From positions 122,251 to 186,250 of the forward strand of contig NZ_DOEH01000021.1 of assembly GCF_003533305.1 (NCBI RefSeq): a DNA stretch of 64,000 nt, written 5' to 3'. The notes below the pieces were generated by a model that was given only the letters and a program-made list of their open reading frames with translations, was not told where the DNA came from and did no database searches. The number at the start of each line of letters is the position of its first letter. Within the stretch, counting starts at the first letter, position 1. Of this stretch, positions 38,679 to 47,755 are shown piece by piece. Made by a program: the position numbers and the translations under genes. The DNA comes from Providencia sp. Lineage in GTDB: Bacteria; Pseudomonadota; Gammaproteobacteria; Enterobacterales; Enterobacteriaceae.

Positions 38679-38954
38679 ATGCCACGTATTGAAATTCTTT
38701 TTGATAAATAGTCAGGTAACAAGCTCTCAGAAAAAAACTCGTAATGCACTGAGAGAACAAATCATCAAACAGAGCGGTGATAAATATGGTCCGCTTAATG
38801 TTCGCGTTGCAATGAGCACGTCACAGTCATTAGTCATCAGTGGTGCAAAAACGGATGATGCTACGACCGAGATAAACCAAATTATTATGGTTGTTTTTAT
38901 GTACCTTATACCTTTGAGGAGGAGAAAATAGGACTAACACAACATTTTACATAA
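38679..38954 (+). pseudogene. DinI-like protein gene, disrupted by two frameshifts
   Basis: From ATG 38679 (GGAG SD 8 nt upstream) the frame reads MPRIEILFDK and then TAG. A +1 shift at about 38707-38711 restores 'SSQKKTRNALREQIIKQSG', 'LNVRVAMSTSQSLVISGAK' and 'DDATTEINQII', the DinI-like pattern. A second shift near 38895-38905 is needed to reach the likely end 'YTFEEEKIGLTQHFT' with its stop at 38952-38954. DinI proteins modulate RecA filaments during SOS, and phage copies are common. Either a true pseudogene or, less likely, two sequencing errors. Confidence 0.75.
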
Positions 38955-39032
38955 ACTATCCTTATAGGTTTACTGCATCAATAAGTATATTCAGTTATAC
39001 TAACGTACTTATTTTCGCTACGAATAATTAAA

Positions 39033-39398
39033 ATGTTTAAGTTATTTACTAAATACTTTTCGGTTGGAATTTTAAACACTCTTATTCATTGGTCTATTTT
39101 TGGGCTATTGACAATGTTTCTTTCAACCTCTCAAGCTATAGCTAACTTAATAGGCTTTATCGCTGCTGTCAGTTTTTCCTTCTTCGCTAATGCAAAATTC
39201 ACCTTTAAGGCCAAAGCTACGGCAGCACGATATTTATCATTTACCATTTTTATGGGGGCCCTAAGTTACTTAACTGGCTATATAGCAGATCAGTTACTAC
39301 TGCCTCCATTAGCTACATTAATTATCTTCTCTGGCATTAGTTTGGTGCTAGGCTTTATCTATTCGAAAGTCTTTGTTTTTAAGGATACTCAACAATGA
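39033..39398 (+). CDS. gtrA: GtrA-family flippase (bactoprenol-linked glucose translocase)
   Basis: 121 residues and four membrane spans. Typical GtrA features are '[20 protein letters not shown]' at the N terminus, '[11 protein letters not shown]' and C-terminal 'YSKVFVFKD'. It is thought to flip undecaprenyl-phosphate-glucose across the inner membrane for periplasmic O-antigen modification. The stop overlaps the gtrB ATG by 4 nt. Base composition is as AT-rich as the following genes. Confidence 0.9.
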   Translation: MFKLFTKYFSVGILNTLIHWSIFGLLTMFLSTSQAIANLIGFIAAVSFSFFANAKFTFKAKATAARYLSFTIFMGALSYLTGYIADQLLLPPLATLIIFSGISLVLGFIYSKVFVFKDTQQ

Positions 39399-40333
39399 AG
39401 ATATCATTAGTAGTACCGGTTTATAACGAAGAAGAAGCTATTCCTATATTTTATAGGTCAGTAAGAGAGCATCCAATTCTTAATCAATATGATATCGAAA
39501 TAATCTTTATAAATGATGGAAGCAAAGACAACACTGAAAATATCATCAATGCGTTAGCTATTGCTGACCCTTTAGTTATCCCTTTGAACTTCAACCGAAA
39601 TTTTGGAAAAGAGCCAGCTTTATTTGCAGGGCTCGAACATGCTAACGGTGATGCTGTGATTCCAATCGATGTTGACCTTCAAGATCCTATTGATGTTATT
39701 CCGTTATTAATTAAAAAATGGAAACAAGGTGCAGATATTGTTCTAGCTAAAAGATCCAATCGGTCTAGTGATACATGGTTAAAACGTAAAACAGCAGAGT
39801 GGTTTTACAAACTTCATAATAAAATTAGCTCTCCTGAGATTGAAGAAAATGTCGGTGACTTTCGTTTAATATCTCGTCAAAGCGTTGAATATATAAAACT
39901 ATTACCTGAACGTAATTTGTTCATGAAAGGGATTCTTTCATGGGTAGGCGGAAAAATTGATATAGTTGAATATAACCGAGCTGAAAGATCCGCTGGTGAA
40001 AGTAAATTTAATGGCTGGAAATTATGGAACTTAGCCTTAGAAGGTATTACAAGTTTTTCTACTTTCCCATTGCGTGTTTGGACTTATATTGGTTTATTTG
40101 TCGCACTTGTATCTTTTATCTATGGCGGTTGGATGATGATAGATAAATTAATTTGGGGCAATCCTGTTCCTGGCTACCCTTCTTTACTTGTTTCGATTTT
40201 ATTTTTAGGTGGAATACAGCTTATAGGCATAGGTGTGTTAGGTGAGTACATAGGTCGTATCTATACCGAAAGTAAGCAAAGGCCTAGATATTTGCTAAAA
40301 AAGACAGACAATATTGAGAACAAAAATGACTAA
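39395..40333 (+). CDS. gtrB: Bactoprenol glucosyltransferase GtrB
   Basis: 312 residues. GT2 domain with '[10 protein letters not shown]', '[10 protein letters not shown]' and the metal-binding 'PIDVDLQDP'. Two C-terminal membrane helices ('[19 protein letters not shown]' and '[20 protein letters not shown]') are followed by the family tail '[15 protein letters not shown]'. It transfers glucose from UDP-glucose to undecaprenyl phosphate on the cytoplasmic face. Overlaps gtrA by 4 nt and the next gene by 8 nt, showing a translationally coupled cassette. Confidence 0.94.
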   Translation: MKISLVVPVYNEEEAIPIFYRSVREHPILNQYDIEIIFINDGSKDNTENIINALAIADPLVIPLNFNRNFGKEPALFAGLEHANGDAVIPIDVDLQDPIDVIPLLIKKWKQGADIVLAKRSNRSSDTWLKRKTAEWFYKLHNKISSPEIEENVGDFRLISRQSVEYIKLLPERNLFMKGILSWVGGKIDIVEYNRAERSAGESKFNGWKLWNLALEGITSFSTFPLRVWTYIGLFVALVSFIYGGWMMIDKLIWGNPVPGYPSLLVSILFLGGIQLIGIGVLGEYIGRIYTESKQRPRYLLKKTDNIENKND

Positions 40334-41948
40334 TTACTTAAATCGTTTTAATTTAGGTTACATAAGTATCCTAATTGTCTTTTCACTAATTTTTTTAATC
40401 GAATATTACACACCTATGCATTCAGATGATTATGTGTATTATATTAAAGGAAATTCATTATCTGCTCATGTATCCCATTATCTTTCCTGGAGTGGAAGAT
40501 TTGTATCAGATTATTTCAGTACATTAGTTCTTACATCGAACTCCAATCTATTAAAAAATAGTATAATTTCTTTTGTATTAACGACAATGTTGTTTTTAAT
40601 TACTAAAATGAGTGTTAATTCCGACACGAGTAAAAAATCATTTTTCCTGCAATTTATTTTCTTATTTTCAATTTATTGGGTCACAAACCCAGCCCTTGGT
40701 CAAATTGTTTTTTGGGTTGTTGGTGCAGCAAACTATCTTGTAACAAATTTTTTTATTGTTATTTATCTTTATCTTTTATTCCAATACCTTGAAACTAAAA
40801 AAAATATAACTCTACTAATCATAAGTTCTTTTTTCGCTGGATGTAGTAATGAAAATACGAGTTGGATTATAGTTGCTATATCAGTAATCACCTCTTGTTA
40901 TATTTTTTTTAAACATAACAATAAACTTATTATTTTTTCATCCGTATTTGTTATCCTTGGTTTTATAACCTTGATTTCAAGCCCCGGTAATTTTCATCGC
41001 GCTGCCCTTTTTACTGATTTTTATTCCCTTAGTACGATAGAAAAAATTACATATTTCCTATCTGATAAAGTTGCTCACTCATTTACTAAGACATGGGGAG
41101 TGCTACTTGCTTCATTGCTTCTGCTAACTACCTATATTGGCGAAAAAAAATCAAAAAGCTTTTACCTTTCATTATTATTCATTGCCTTAGGGATTTTAAG
41201 TATATTTTCCATGGTTGCCTCCCCAACTTTTCCGACTAGATCTTTGAGTGGTGCACACCTTTTTTATATTATTTCATGCTCTTTTTCTATTGGATATGCA
41301 TTTAATATGAGAAATAAAAAGGGAATTACAACTACATTTTTTATCGGAACTTTAACCCTTTGTGGTTTTATTTTTTCGTATATACAAATGATATATTCAT
41401 ATAATACAATAACTAACCAAGAAAAAATAAGAATTTATGAAATAAATAAAGAACTAATTGGCGGTTCTGAAACTAAGCAAATACCTGAATACTATTATCC
41501 GCGCTCTTTCAGGAGCGGTGATGAAATGGATTTATACCATAATCCAGATGCAATAGCTGAGTATTTTAAAGTTAGCCACCCTATTGTGGCCTATAAAATA
41601 AACTATAACTATGCTGTTATTTTAAGTGGAAAAAAACTACCTCTACCGAATACAGAAACAACTGGAGTTTTAAACCTCTTTTTAGGTAAAGACAGATTTT
41701 TAAAAGGAACAACCATTGCATTACAAATTAATGATGACGAAACGTTAATACCAAATAAAAACTATAAAATAATAATAATGGATAATGAAAATAAAATACA
41801 TATAGAGGAAAGCAACAAAATAGACTCTATTTATGGAATGAATTTAGTTGGCTTCACTGTTCCTATCTCACCTCAGAGTATTAAGTCTATTAATTATATA
41901 GTAGACATTGATAATAAAAAAATTATCGAACAAAAAATAAATTTGTAA
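40326..41948 (+). CDS. GtrC-type serotype-specific glycosyltransferase (membrane)
   Basis: 540 residues. About ten hydrophobic spans over the first 360 residues are followed by a soluble C-terminal domain. An acidic pair sits in the first periplasmic loop ('[10 protein letters not shown]'), as in GT-C-like glycosyltransferases. Position as the third gtr gene predicts that it attaches the lipid-linked sugar to a specific O-antigen residue. Such genes are highly variable, and I recognise no specific homologue. The ATG at 40326 overlaps gtrB; the in-frame start at 40314 is less likely. Very AT-rich, consistent with transfer. Confidence 0.78.
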   Translation: MTNYLNRFNLGYISILIVFSLIFLIEYYTPMHSDDYVYYIKGNSLSAHVSHYLSWSGRFVSDYFSTLVLTSNSNLLKNSIISFVLTTMLFLITKMSVNSDTSKKSFFLQFIFLFSIYWVTNPALGQIVFWVVGAANYLVTNFFIVIYLYLLFQYLETKKNITLLIISSFFAGCSNENTSWIIVAISVITSCYIFFKHNNKLIIFSSVFVILGFITLISSPGNFHRAALFTDFYSLSTIEKITYFLSDKVAHSFTKTWGVLLASLLLLTTYIGEKKSKSFYLSLLFIALGILSIFSMVASPTFPTRSLSGAHLFYIISCSFSIGYAFNMRNKKGITTTFFIGTLTLCGFIFSYIQMIYSYNTITNQEKIRIYEINKELIGGSETKQIPEYYYPRSFRSGDEMDLYHNPDAIAEYFKVSHPIVAYKINYNYAVILSGKKLPLPNTETTGVLNLFLGKDRFLKGTTIALQINDDETLIPNKNYKIIIMDNENKIHIEESNKIDSIYGMNLVGFTVPISPQSIKSINYIVDIDNKKIIEQKINL

Positions 41949-41959
41949 TCTGTGTTCGT

Positions 41960-41983
41960 AGTGTGCATGGTTAAATGCACACT
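41960..41983 (+). terminator. Terminator of the gtr cassette
   Basis: AGTGTGCAT/ATGCACACT forms a 9-bp stem with loop GGTTAA, then ATTTTCTT, 12 nt after the last gtr stop. Confidence 0.85.
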
Positions 41984-42110
41984 ATTTTCTTATAGCAATA
42001 GGTGATGAACTCTTAAAACTAAAAACATAGAAGAAATATCGTGTACTGCTAAGTCGAATTGATACTTCAACAGCGTCTGATGTTGAGTGGCCAATAAAAC
42101 CCTAATAATA

Positions 42111-42140
42111 ACTGGATGCTTAAATATAAAAGCATCCAGT
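42111..42140 (-). terminator. Terminator of the opgE-like gene
   Basis: ACTGGATGCTT/AAGCATCCAGT forms a perfect 11-bp stem with an 8-nt loop, 11 nt past the stop on the minus strand, followed by TTATTATTA. Confidence 0.85.
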
Positions 42141-42150
42141 TACCTTATAA

Positions 42151-43659
42151 CTAAGAGTGATCATTAGGTAAACTATCAAAATCACGATGATTTTTGTTAA
42201 AATCGATTACTGTACTTTGATCATTACATTCATTACTAGATAACATATCACATTCATTTTTTATGCTATTTTCTTGTATCCCCGTCCATTGGGAAAATAA
42301 AGACATAAAATGTAATCCACTACGACGTGCATTAATAAATTCCTGTTGAATAGAATCATATGATGTAATAAAGAAAGGAACTTCATAGTTTTGTTTATGT
42401 CCGTCACTATGCGCCAACTCATTTTTATCATATGTCATAGATAATGCATGATCGGAAAAATACATCATTGACCATTTTGATTTTGATTCATTTAAGCCTG
42501 TATAAATTTCAGACAATAATTTGTCTGTATTTTTTATACTTTGGACATAGCATGAGAATTTTTTATTATGATAAAAAGTATTATATTGCTCTTCTGTTCT
42601 CGTACAAAATGGCGTATGACTCCCCATCAAATGCACTACAATAAGTTTTTTATTACCTAACGATTTCAACACTGAATTAAATTCCGGCAATAATGCAGTA
42701 TCAGAGGATACGCGTTTATCATCTGAACTCCCTCTTTTGATAAAAAAGCTATGATTAGCTCTTCGCCCAATTGCAGCAACGGAACCATCATACTCTCCAA
42801 CAAAACCTTGGTTAGATAGCCAGTACGTATCGAATCCCGCCTTACTAGCTAGTGTCATGATATTGTTTCCTATTTTAGGATACAAAGCCAAACTATGAGT
42901 CAAAGATGATTGAGTTGAACTGGCAGCAGATATGTAGTTAGTAAAGAAAGTACCATTACTTGAACTCATAAAGGGCGTGTTGCTTACTTTAAAACCATAT
43001 GAATGCATAAAATCTTTTCGGACACTTTCACCAATAACGATGACATAAATGTCATATTTGTTATTAACTTTTGTAATTTCAAATGAATCATTACTTGTAT
43101 ATAATTTAACCTCATCAATTAATGAATAAATAGAATAAATTAACTCGGTGAAAAATCGGGTTTCAGGTGCACCAGAGTTAGCGGCTCTTTCATATTTACC
43201 ACCTAAGGCATATTTTGCAGGAGTAAAAAAGAAAATTATTGCCATTAAAATAACGACGACTTTTTTGTGATAGTTCACCGCATTTACTTTAATTGAACTA
43301 ACTAGAGCCCCTAAGATAAGTATAAAAATTGAGTATAAGTAATATTTAATATCGATATTAGCTATAAATTCTCGTGATTCTTGAATATCTGTATAATAAA
43401 AAGAAGCGACAGTGTTGTATGTTGGAGGGCCATAAATTAAGCCAATAGGTAAATAAAGAGCGGCAAGTGTGGTAAAAAATAAAACAAAGAAGCGGTATGA
43501 ACCATTTTTCACATAAAGCAATACAATACTTATTGTTAGTATATATATTAATTTAAATGGATATCCCATTATTGTATGTAATAAGGAAAAGAGAAGAAAA
43601 ATTGAAATAAATTTGAGCATTAACTTGCTCATAATTACATCTTTTAATTTTTTATTCAT
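42151..43659 (-). CDS. OpgE/YbiP-like phosphoethanolamine transferase
   Basis: 502 residues. Four to five N-terminal membrane helices are followed by a periplasmic sulfatase-fold domain. Motifs shared with E. coli OpgE (YbiP): 'YVIVIGESVRKDFMHSYG', 'AASSTQSSLTHSL' (nucleophile Thr region), 'WLSNQGFVGEYDGSVAAIG', 'IVVHLMGSHTPFC', 'YFSDHALSM' and 'ARRSGLHFMSLFSQWTGI'. OpgE adds phosphoethanolamine to osmoregulated periplasmic glucans; related enzymes modify LPS. The acceptor here is uncertain. It lies back-to-back with the gtr cassette and may be part of the same surface-modification island. Confidence 0.82.
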   Translation of the reverse strand: MNKKLKDVIMSKLMLKFISIFLLFSLLHTIMGYPFKLIYILTISIVLLYVKNGSYRFFVLFFTTLAALYLPIGLIYGPPTYNTVASFYYTDIQESREFIANIDIKYYLYSIFILILGALVSSIKVNAVNYHKKVVVILMAIIFFFTPAKYALGGKYERAANSGAPETRFFTELIYSIYSLIDEVKLYTSNDSFEITKVNNKYDIYVIVIGESVRKDFMHSYGFKVSNTPFMSSSNGTFFTNYISAASSTQSSLTHSLALYPKIGNNIMTLASKAGFDTYWLSNQGFVGEYDGSVAAIGRRANHSFFIKRGSSDDKRVSSDTALLPEFNSVLKSLGNKKLIVVHLMGSHTPFCTRTEEQYNTFYHNKKFSCYVQSIKNTDKLLSEIYTGLNESKSKWSMMYFSDHALSMTYDKNELAHSDGHKQNYEVPFFITSYDSIQQEFINARRSGLHFMSLFSQWTGIQENSIKNECDMLSSNECNDQSTVIDFNKNHRDFDSLPNDHS

Positions 43660-44033
43660 AGGTGATTTTTAACAATTTGTGCTATAAAAATTTGGGGCTA
43701 AGGTTAACATAGACAAATTAAACGAAACATAACAATGGTAAGTTTTTTTAATATTATTATTGATTTTCATCATTAAATTCCGCTTTCACACTATAGCGCA
43801 ATAAATATCATTTATAGACATAACCAATAAAGCTTTGTCCCATCCCCCATACAACCCTCACCTCGTGCAATTGTCTTAGCCACACCACAAAATCCATGAC
43901 TAAATAGCGCGATTTATTAGTAACCCGGGGGAAGTAAAGCCGGTTAATCCACATCCAAATAAATTCCAGCAAGAGGCGTTAGCGCTTTAGGTAAAATGCC
44001 CTATTACGGGGCATTTTACACACTATTATCACA
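43660..44033. other. Intergenic region upstream of the opgE-like gene
   Basis: 374 nt, no supported gene. The half nearest 43830-43990 is distinctly more GC-rich than its surroundings (for example CCCATCCCCCATAC and ACCCGGGGGAAG) and may be a relic of a mobile element. The other half is AT-rich promoter-like sequence. Confidence 0.45.
43992..44018 (-). terminator. Terminator of the GIY-YIG gene
   Basis: TAAAATGCCC/GGGCATTTTA forms a 10-bp stem with a 7-nt loop, 16 nt past the stop on the minus strand. The T-run is short. Confidence 0.7.
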
Positions 44034-44651
44034 TTAATTATTATCTAAAATACCTGTACTAGCATCAATAATTCCTTTTTCTTGCTCATTATTTATATAG
44101 TACCTAGCGCTTAACTCAGGAAATAAGGAGCGCCTTTTACCTGTATTGAATAAATAAAAATTGCATCTTTCCAAAGCGTTAACATTTCGAATAGAAGCGC
44201 AATTTATAGAGGGCTTATGTGCATAAATTAAAAGAGCTTCTATTTCTGCAATAGTTGGAAAATTATCCTTGTCCAAAGGTGTTGTATAATATTTATTATT
44301 TTCAGGATCATTCCAATGATTCCAATCTACGAACCGTCCATAAGACCCAATATAAATTTTTATTTCTGAACGTAATCCCCCTGTCCAATTCTTTTGATGA
44401 TTTTCTAATCTATTAACAACTCCATTTCCACCATTTTTTTGTTTATCTACATCACTCATTCCAATGTATAACAAGGTATCAGCATCATTATTTAAATGCT
44501 GACCATAAATTTGATAGAAAAAATAATCTGTCCGCTGCCCTCTTTTATTATTTTCTGTTGTGGGGGCATTTTTATCTACGTAATTTTTAACATCTTTCGC
44601 ACTAGAAAATGGACTTTCCCAATAGATATCAACTACAGGAACTTCTGACAT
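44034..44651 (-). CDS. GIY-YIG nuclease-like orphan protein
   Basis: 205 residues. The elements of a GIY-YIG fold appear in order: YQIYG (46-50), LYIG (61-64), Arg81 and His85 in 'RLENHQKNW', and Glu138 in 'EALLIYAHKPSIN', the last matching the family E-x-LLI...P-x-N helix. The insert between the first two motifs is short. No partner methylase, integrase or specificity domain is adjacent. It could be a solitary nuclease, a mobile-element remnant or a defence protein. The assignment rests on motif order only. It abuts the tRNA cluster. Confidence 0.65.
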   Translation of the reverse strand: MSEVPVVDIYWESPFSSAKDVKNYVDKNAPTTENNKRGQRTDYFFYQIYGQHLNNDADTLLYIGMSDVDKQKNGGNGVVNRLENHQKNWTGGLRSEIKIYIGSYGRFVDWNHWNDPENNKYYTTPLDKDNFPTIAEIEALLIYAHKPSINCASIRNVNALERCNFYLFNTGKRRSLFPELSARYYINNEQEKGIIDASTGILDNN

Positions 44652-44814
44652 AGTGAGCCTCTTTTACATTTCAATTATTTTTAGTAAAAAAACACGAGCA
44701 ACTACTGTGCGATAACCTCAAAAAAGGCAAAAGAAAAATACTGCAAAAACCTACGCCGCCACCCTGCCGCCATTTTGTCGCCACTTGACGTTTTTGATGA
44801 CAAATTTCAAATGC
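44652..44814. other. Junction between the accessory block and the tRNA cluster
   Basis: A GC-rich tract at 44748-44800 interrupts AT-rich sequence. On the minus strand it reads VIKNVKWRQNGGRVAA followed by a stop, possibly a relic of a mobile-element gene near a tRNA integration site. No direct repeat of the tRNA 3' end was recognised. Confidence 0.4.
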
Positions 44815-44839
44815 AAAAAAGCCACCTAAAAGGTGGCTT
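44815..44839 (-). terminator. Terminator of the glyW-cysT-leuZ tRNA operon
   Basis: GCCACCT/AGGTGGC (44821-44827 and 44831-44837) with a 3-nt loop. On the minus strand it is followed by TTTTTT, about 40 nt past the tRNA-Leu 3' end. Confidence 0.9.
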
Positions 44840-44881
44840 CTTTGTTACTCTAACTTGTTGATTACTCAGTCAAGTTTTATT

Positions 44882-44968
44882 TGGTGCCCAGGGCGGGACT
44901 TGAACCCGCACAGCCTAAAGGCCGAGGGATTTTAAATCCCTTGTGTCTACCGATTTCACCACCTGGGC
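44882..44968 (-). tRNA. leuZ: tRNA-Leu (anticodon UAA)
   Basis: 87 nt including encoded CCA. Class II tRNA with a long variable arm, acceptor GCCCAGG, loop TTTAAAA carrying anticodon TAA, and the TTCAAGT T-loop. Third of three minus-strand tRNAs in the order Gly-Cys-Leu, as in E. coli glyW-cysT-leuZ. Confidence 0.97.
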
Positions 44969-44976
44969 TAAATTTT

Positions 44977-45050
44977 TGGAGGCGCGTCCCGGAGTCGAAC
45001 CGAGCTACACGGATTTGCAATCCGGTGCATAACCGCTTTGCTAACGCGCC
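44977..45050 (-). tRNA. cysT: tRNA-Cys (anticodon GCA)
   Basis: 74 nt with encoded CCA, acceptor GGCGCGT, anticodon stem-loop CCGGATTGCAAATCCG and T-loop TTCGACT. Lies 8 nt from tRNA-Leu. Confidence 0.97.
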
Positions 45051-45075
45051 TTTTCCACTAATCTCTTAGAGAGAT

Positions 45076-45151
<76 letters not shown>

Positions 45152-45316
45152 ATGAAGTTTTCACTTCTAATTTAGCTTTTCAAACTGGCTGATTTACTTA
45201 TTTTTTTTCGTAAACCTAGTTGCCGTCCGATGCGATGCATTCTACTGATTTCACATTTCGAGTCAACACAATTATTGAAATAATTGAATCGTTCGCTGTT
45301 TTTTCAATCATTTCGA

Positions 45317-45865
45317 TCAAGCTTCGCTCAAATCACTCCATGCAGCCATCAAATATTGGAACATTGACCAGAAAGTTAAGATTGCAGCAACATACATTAA
45401 TGCGATAGAAAGATTCTCAATCAATGGATTTGGACGCCATAACAAACCAACAAGTGACATCATTTGCGCTGTTGTTTTAAATTTCCCGATCCAAGAGACC
45501 GCCACACTACTACGCTTACCTATCTCTGCCATCCACTCTCTTAGAGAGGAAATGATAATCTCACGAGCAATCATCGTTGCAGCAGGCAATGTGATATACC
45601 AAACATCATAACTCTCAGTGACAAGAACCAAAGCAGTCGCCACCATCACTTTATCTGCGACTGGATCTAAAAACGCCCCAAACTTTGTGGTTTGCTTCCA
45701 AAGACGGGCTAAAAACCCATCAAACCAATCAGTCACCGCCGCAATAACAAAGATTAATGCACAGGCAAAAGGCCCCCAGCTCACTTGCAGGTAGAAAGCC
45801 AATACAAAAAACGGTATCAGGATGACTCGAAATAAGGTCAACCACGTAGGTATATTTAATTTCAT
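45317..45865 (-). CDS. pgsA: CDP-diacylglycerol-glycerol-3-phosphate 3-phosphatidyltransferase PgsA
   Basis: 182 residues, the same length as E. coli PgsA. Inner-membrane enzyme making phosphatidylglycerol phosphate from CDP-diacylglycerol and glycerol-3-phosphate. The CDP-alcohol phosphatidyltransferase motif D-G-x2-A-R-x8-G-x3-D-x3-D runs from 'DWFDGFLAR' to '[11 protein letters not shown]'. The start [14 protein letters not shown] at 45865 matches the family; the in-frame start at 45889 adds eight unrelated residues. It lies between uvrC and the tRNA cluster, in the conserved enterobacterial order. Confidence 0.97.
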   Translation of the reverse strand: MKLNIPTWLTLFRVILIPFFVLAFYLQVSWGPFACALIFVIAAVTDWFDGFLARLWKQTTKFGAFLDPVADKVMVATALVLVTESYDVWYITLPAATMIAREIIISSLREWMAEIGKRSSVAVSWIGKFKTTAQMMSLVGLLWRPNPLIENLSIALMYVAAILTFWSMFQYLMAAWSDLSEA

Positions 45866-45922
45866 CGCGCTCACTAACTTTTTGACCAAGTTGGATATTA
45901 TAAGTATGTTGCCCTAAGACAC

Positions 45923-47755
45923 TTACTGTTTCAATGCATTATAAATCTTTTCTGCCAGTGCGTATGAGATCGAGGGCACTTTTGCGATCTCTTCTATACT
46001 CGCATTGCGTAAAGGCTGTAATCCCCCCATGTATTTCAAGAGCATTTGGCGGCGCTTAGGCCCAATTCCTTCTATTGATTCTAATGCACTGGTATTTTTA
46101 ACTTTTGCTCGGCGTTGTCTATGTCCTGTAATAGCATGATTGTGAGACTCATCTCGAATATGCTGAATAACATGCAACGCAGGCGAATCTGGTGGTAATG
46201 AGAAACCTTCACCTTCTGGTTTTAAAAATAGCGTTTCAAGCCCTGCACGGCGATCACTCCCTTTTGCCACACCAATTAATAAAGGATGGTCTTTATTCCA
46301 GTCCACTTCTAAAGAGTCAAAAACGTCTCTAGCTTGACCAAGTTGCCCTTTTCCCCCATCGATGAAAATAATGTCAGGAATTTTATTTTCATCGATATGC
46401 TTACCATAACGACGAGTCAGCACTTGATGCATGGCAGCATAGTCATCGCCTGGGGTGATCCCTGTAATATTATAGCGCCTATATTCAGATTTAACCGGAC
46501 CGGTTTTATCAAACACAACGCAAGAAGCAACAGTTTGCTCCCCCATGGTATGGGATATATCAAAACATTCCATGCGAGAAATCGAATCGAGTTTAACAAC
46601 TTCTGCCAATGACTTTATTCGTTGAATTATCGTTGACTGTTGCGCAATTTTTGTTGATAACGCAATCAATGCATTAGTACGTGCTAATTTTAAGTAACGT
46701 GCTCTTACACCGCGAGGTTGACTTTGAATATTAATTTTTCGCCCAGCAAGTTCAGAAAGTGAGCTTGCAAGTAACTCTTTTTCAGCTAAAGCAAAATCAA
46801 TCAGTATCTCACCAGGTAACGTTCTATTCTCACTACCTTGCAGATAGAACTGCCCTAAAAAAGTTTGAACAACTTCATCTAATAAAGTTCCCGACGGTAT
46901 CTTAGGATAATAGCTACGACTTCCTAATACTTTCCCTTGACGAATAAATAAGACATGGACACAAGCTAGTCCTGATTCAAATGCCACGCCGATAACATCC
47001 AGATCGTCGCTTCCGCCTGAAACATATTGCTCTTCAGTTACCGCTCGTACTGCTTGTATCTGATCACGAAATCGTGCCGCATCTTCGAAACGGAGATCTT
47101 GGCTCGCCTTTTCCATGCGTTCAATTAAACCGGTCAGAACTTGCTTATCTTTCCCAGTCAAAAATAGACGAACATAGTTGACTTGCTGGTCATATTCTTC
47201 ATCAGTCACTAAACCTTTAACACAAGGCCCCAAACAGCGCCCTATTTGGTATTGTAAACAAGGTCTAGAACGATTCTTATAAACGCTATCTTCACACTGA
47301 CGGATAGGAAACAATTTTTGCATCAAAGCCAGTGTTTCTCTCACAGCATAAGAATTTGGGAATGGCCCAAAATATTCACCCTTTGCATGTTTAGCGCCGC
47401 GATGTATCGACAAACGAGGATGAGTTTCTTTGCTTAAAAAGATATAAGGATAAGATTTATCGTCTCGCAACAATACGTTATAGCGTGGTTGATACAATTT
47501 GATGTAATTGTGTTCAAGCAATAAGGCTTCAGTTTCGGTGTGAGTCACCGTGACATCTATTGAAGCGATATGCTTGACGAGTTGTTCTGTCTTACGACTA
47601 CCAACATTTTCTCGAAAATAACTCGATAATCGTTTTTTAAGATCTTTTGCTTTTCCAACATAAATAACAGTTCCGCCAGCGTCATACATTCGATAGACGC
47701 CAGGCTGGTTAGTCACTGTTTTTAAGAAAGCTTTTGGTTCGAACTGTTCTGCCAC
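45923..47755 (-). CDS. uvrC: Excinuclease ABC subunit C (UvrC)
   Basis: 610 residues. The N-terminal GIY-YIG nuclease ('[19 protein letters not shown]') makes the 3' incision. A Cys-rich patch, the UVR domain ('[20 protein letters not shown]') and a central RNase H-like endonuclease ('[20 protein letters not shown]', '[11 protein letters not shown]') make the 5' incision. Two C-terminal helix-hairpin-helix motifs follow. Nucleotide excision repair with UvrA/B. The start lies inside uvrY (34-nt overlap), as expected for the uvrY-uvrC operon. Confidence 0.98.
   Translation of the reverse strand: MAEQFEPKAFLKTVTNQPGVYRMYDAGGTVIYVGKAKDLKKRLSSYFRENVGSRKTEQLVKHIASIDVTVTHTETEALLLEHNYIKLYQPRYNVLLRDDKSYPYIFLSKETHPRLSIHRGAKHAKGEYFGPFPNSYAVRETLALMQKLFPIRQCEDSVYKNRSRPCLQYQIGRCLGPCVKGLVTDEEYDQQVNYVRLFLTGKDKQVLTGLIERMEKASQDLRFEDAARFRDQIQAVRAVTEEQYVSGGSDDLDVIGVAFESGLACVHVLFIRQGKVLGSRSYYPKIPSGTLLDEVVQTFLGQFYLQGSENRTLPGEILIDFALAEKELLASSLSELAGRKINIQSQPRGVRARYLKLARTNALIALSTKIAQQSTIIQRIKSLAEVVKLDSISRMECFDISHTMGEQTVASCVVFDKTGPVKSEYRRYNITGITPGDDYAAMHQVLTRRYGKHIDENKIPDIIFIDGGKGQLGQARDVFDSLEVDWNKDHPLLIGVAKGSDRRAGLETLFLKPEGEGFSLPPDSPALHVIQHIRDESHNHAITGHRQRRAKVKNTSALESIEGIGPKRRQMLLKYMGGLQPLRNASIEEIAKVPSISYALAEKIYNALKQ

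Noticed and set aside
38629..38931. Continuous 100-codon ORF across the DinI-like region
   Set aside because: Only its middle matches DinI. Its first 26 codons run through the LexA box and promoter, and its end is out of frame with the expected C terminus, so it is the artefact of a frameshifted gene.
42001..42105. Possible integrase-like fragment ('GHSTSDAVEVSIR') on the minus strand between gtrC and the opgE-like gene
   Set aside because: Too short and lacking a tyrosine-recombinase motif. It could be chance coding in intergenic DNA.
44881..45069. 62-codon ORF over the tRNA cluster
   Set aside because: It lies on the opposite strand of tRNA-Leu and tRNA-Cys and is a known type of spurious annotation.
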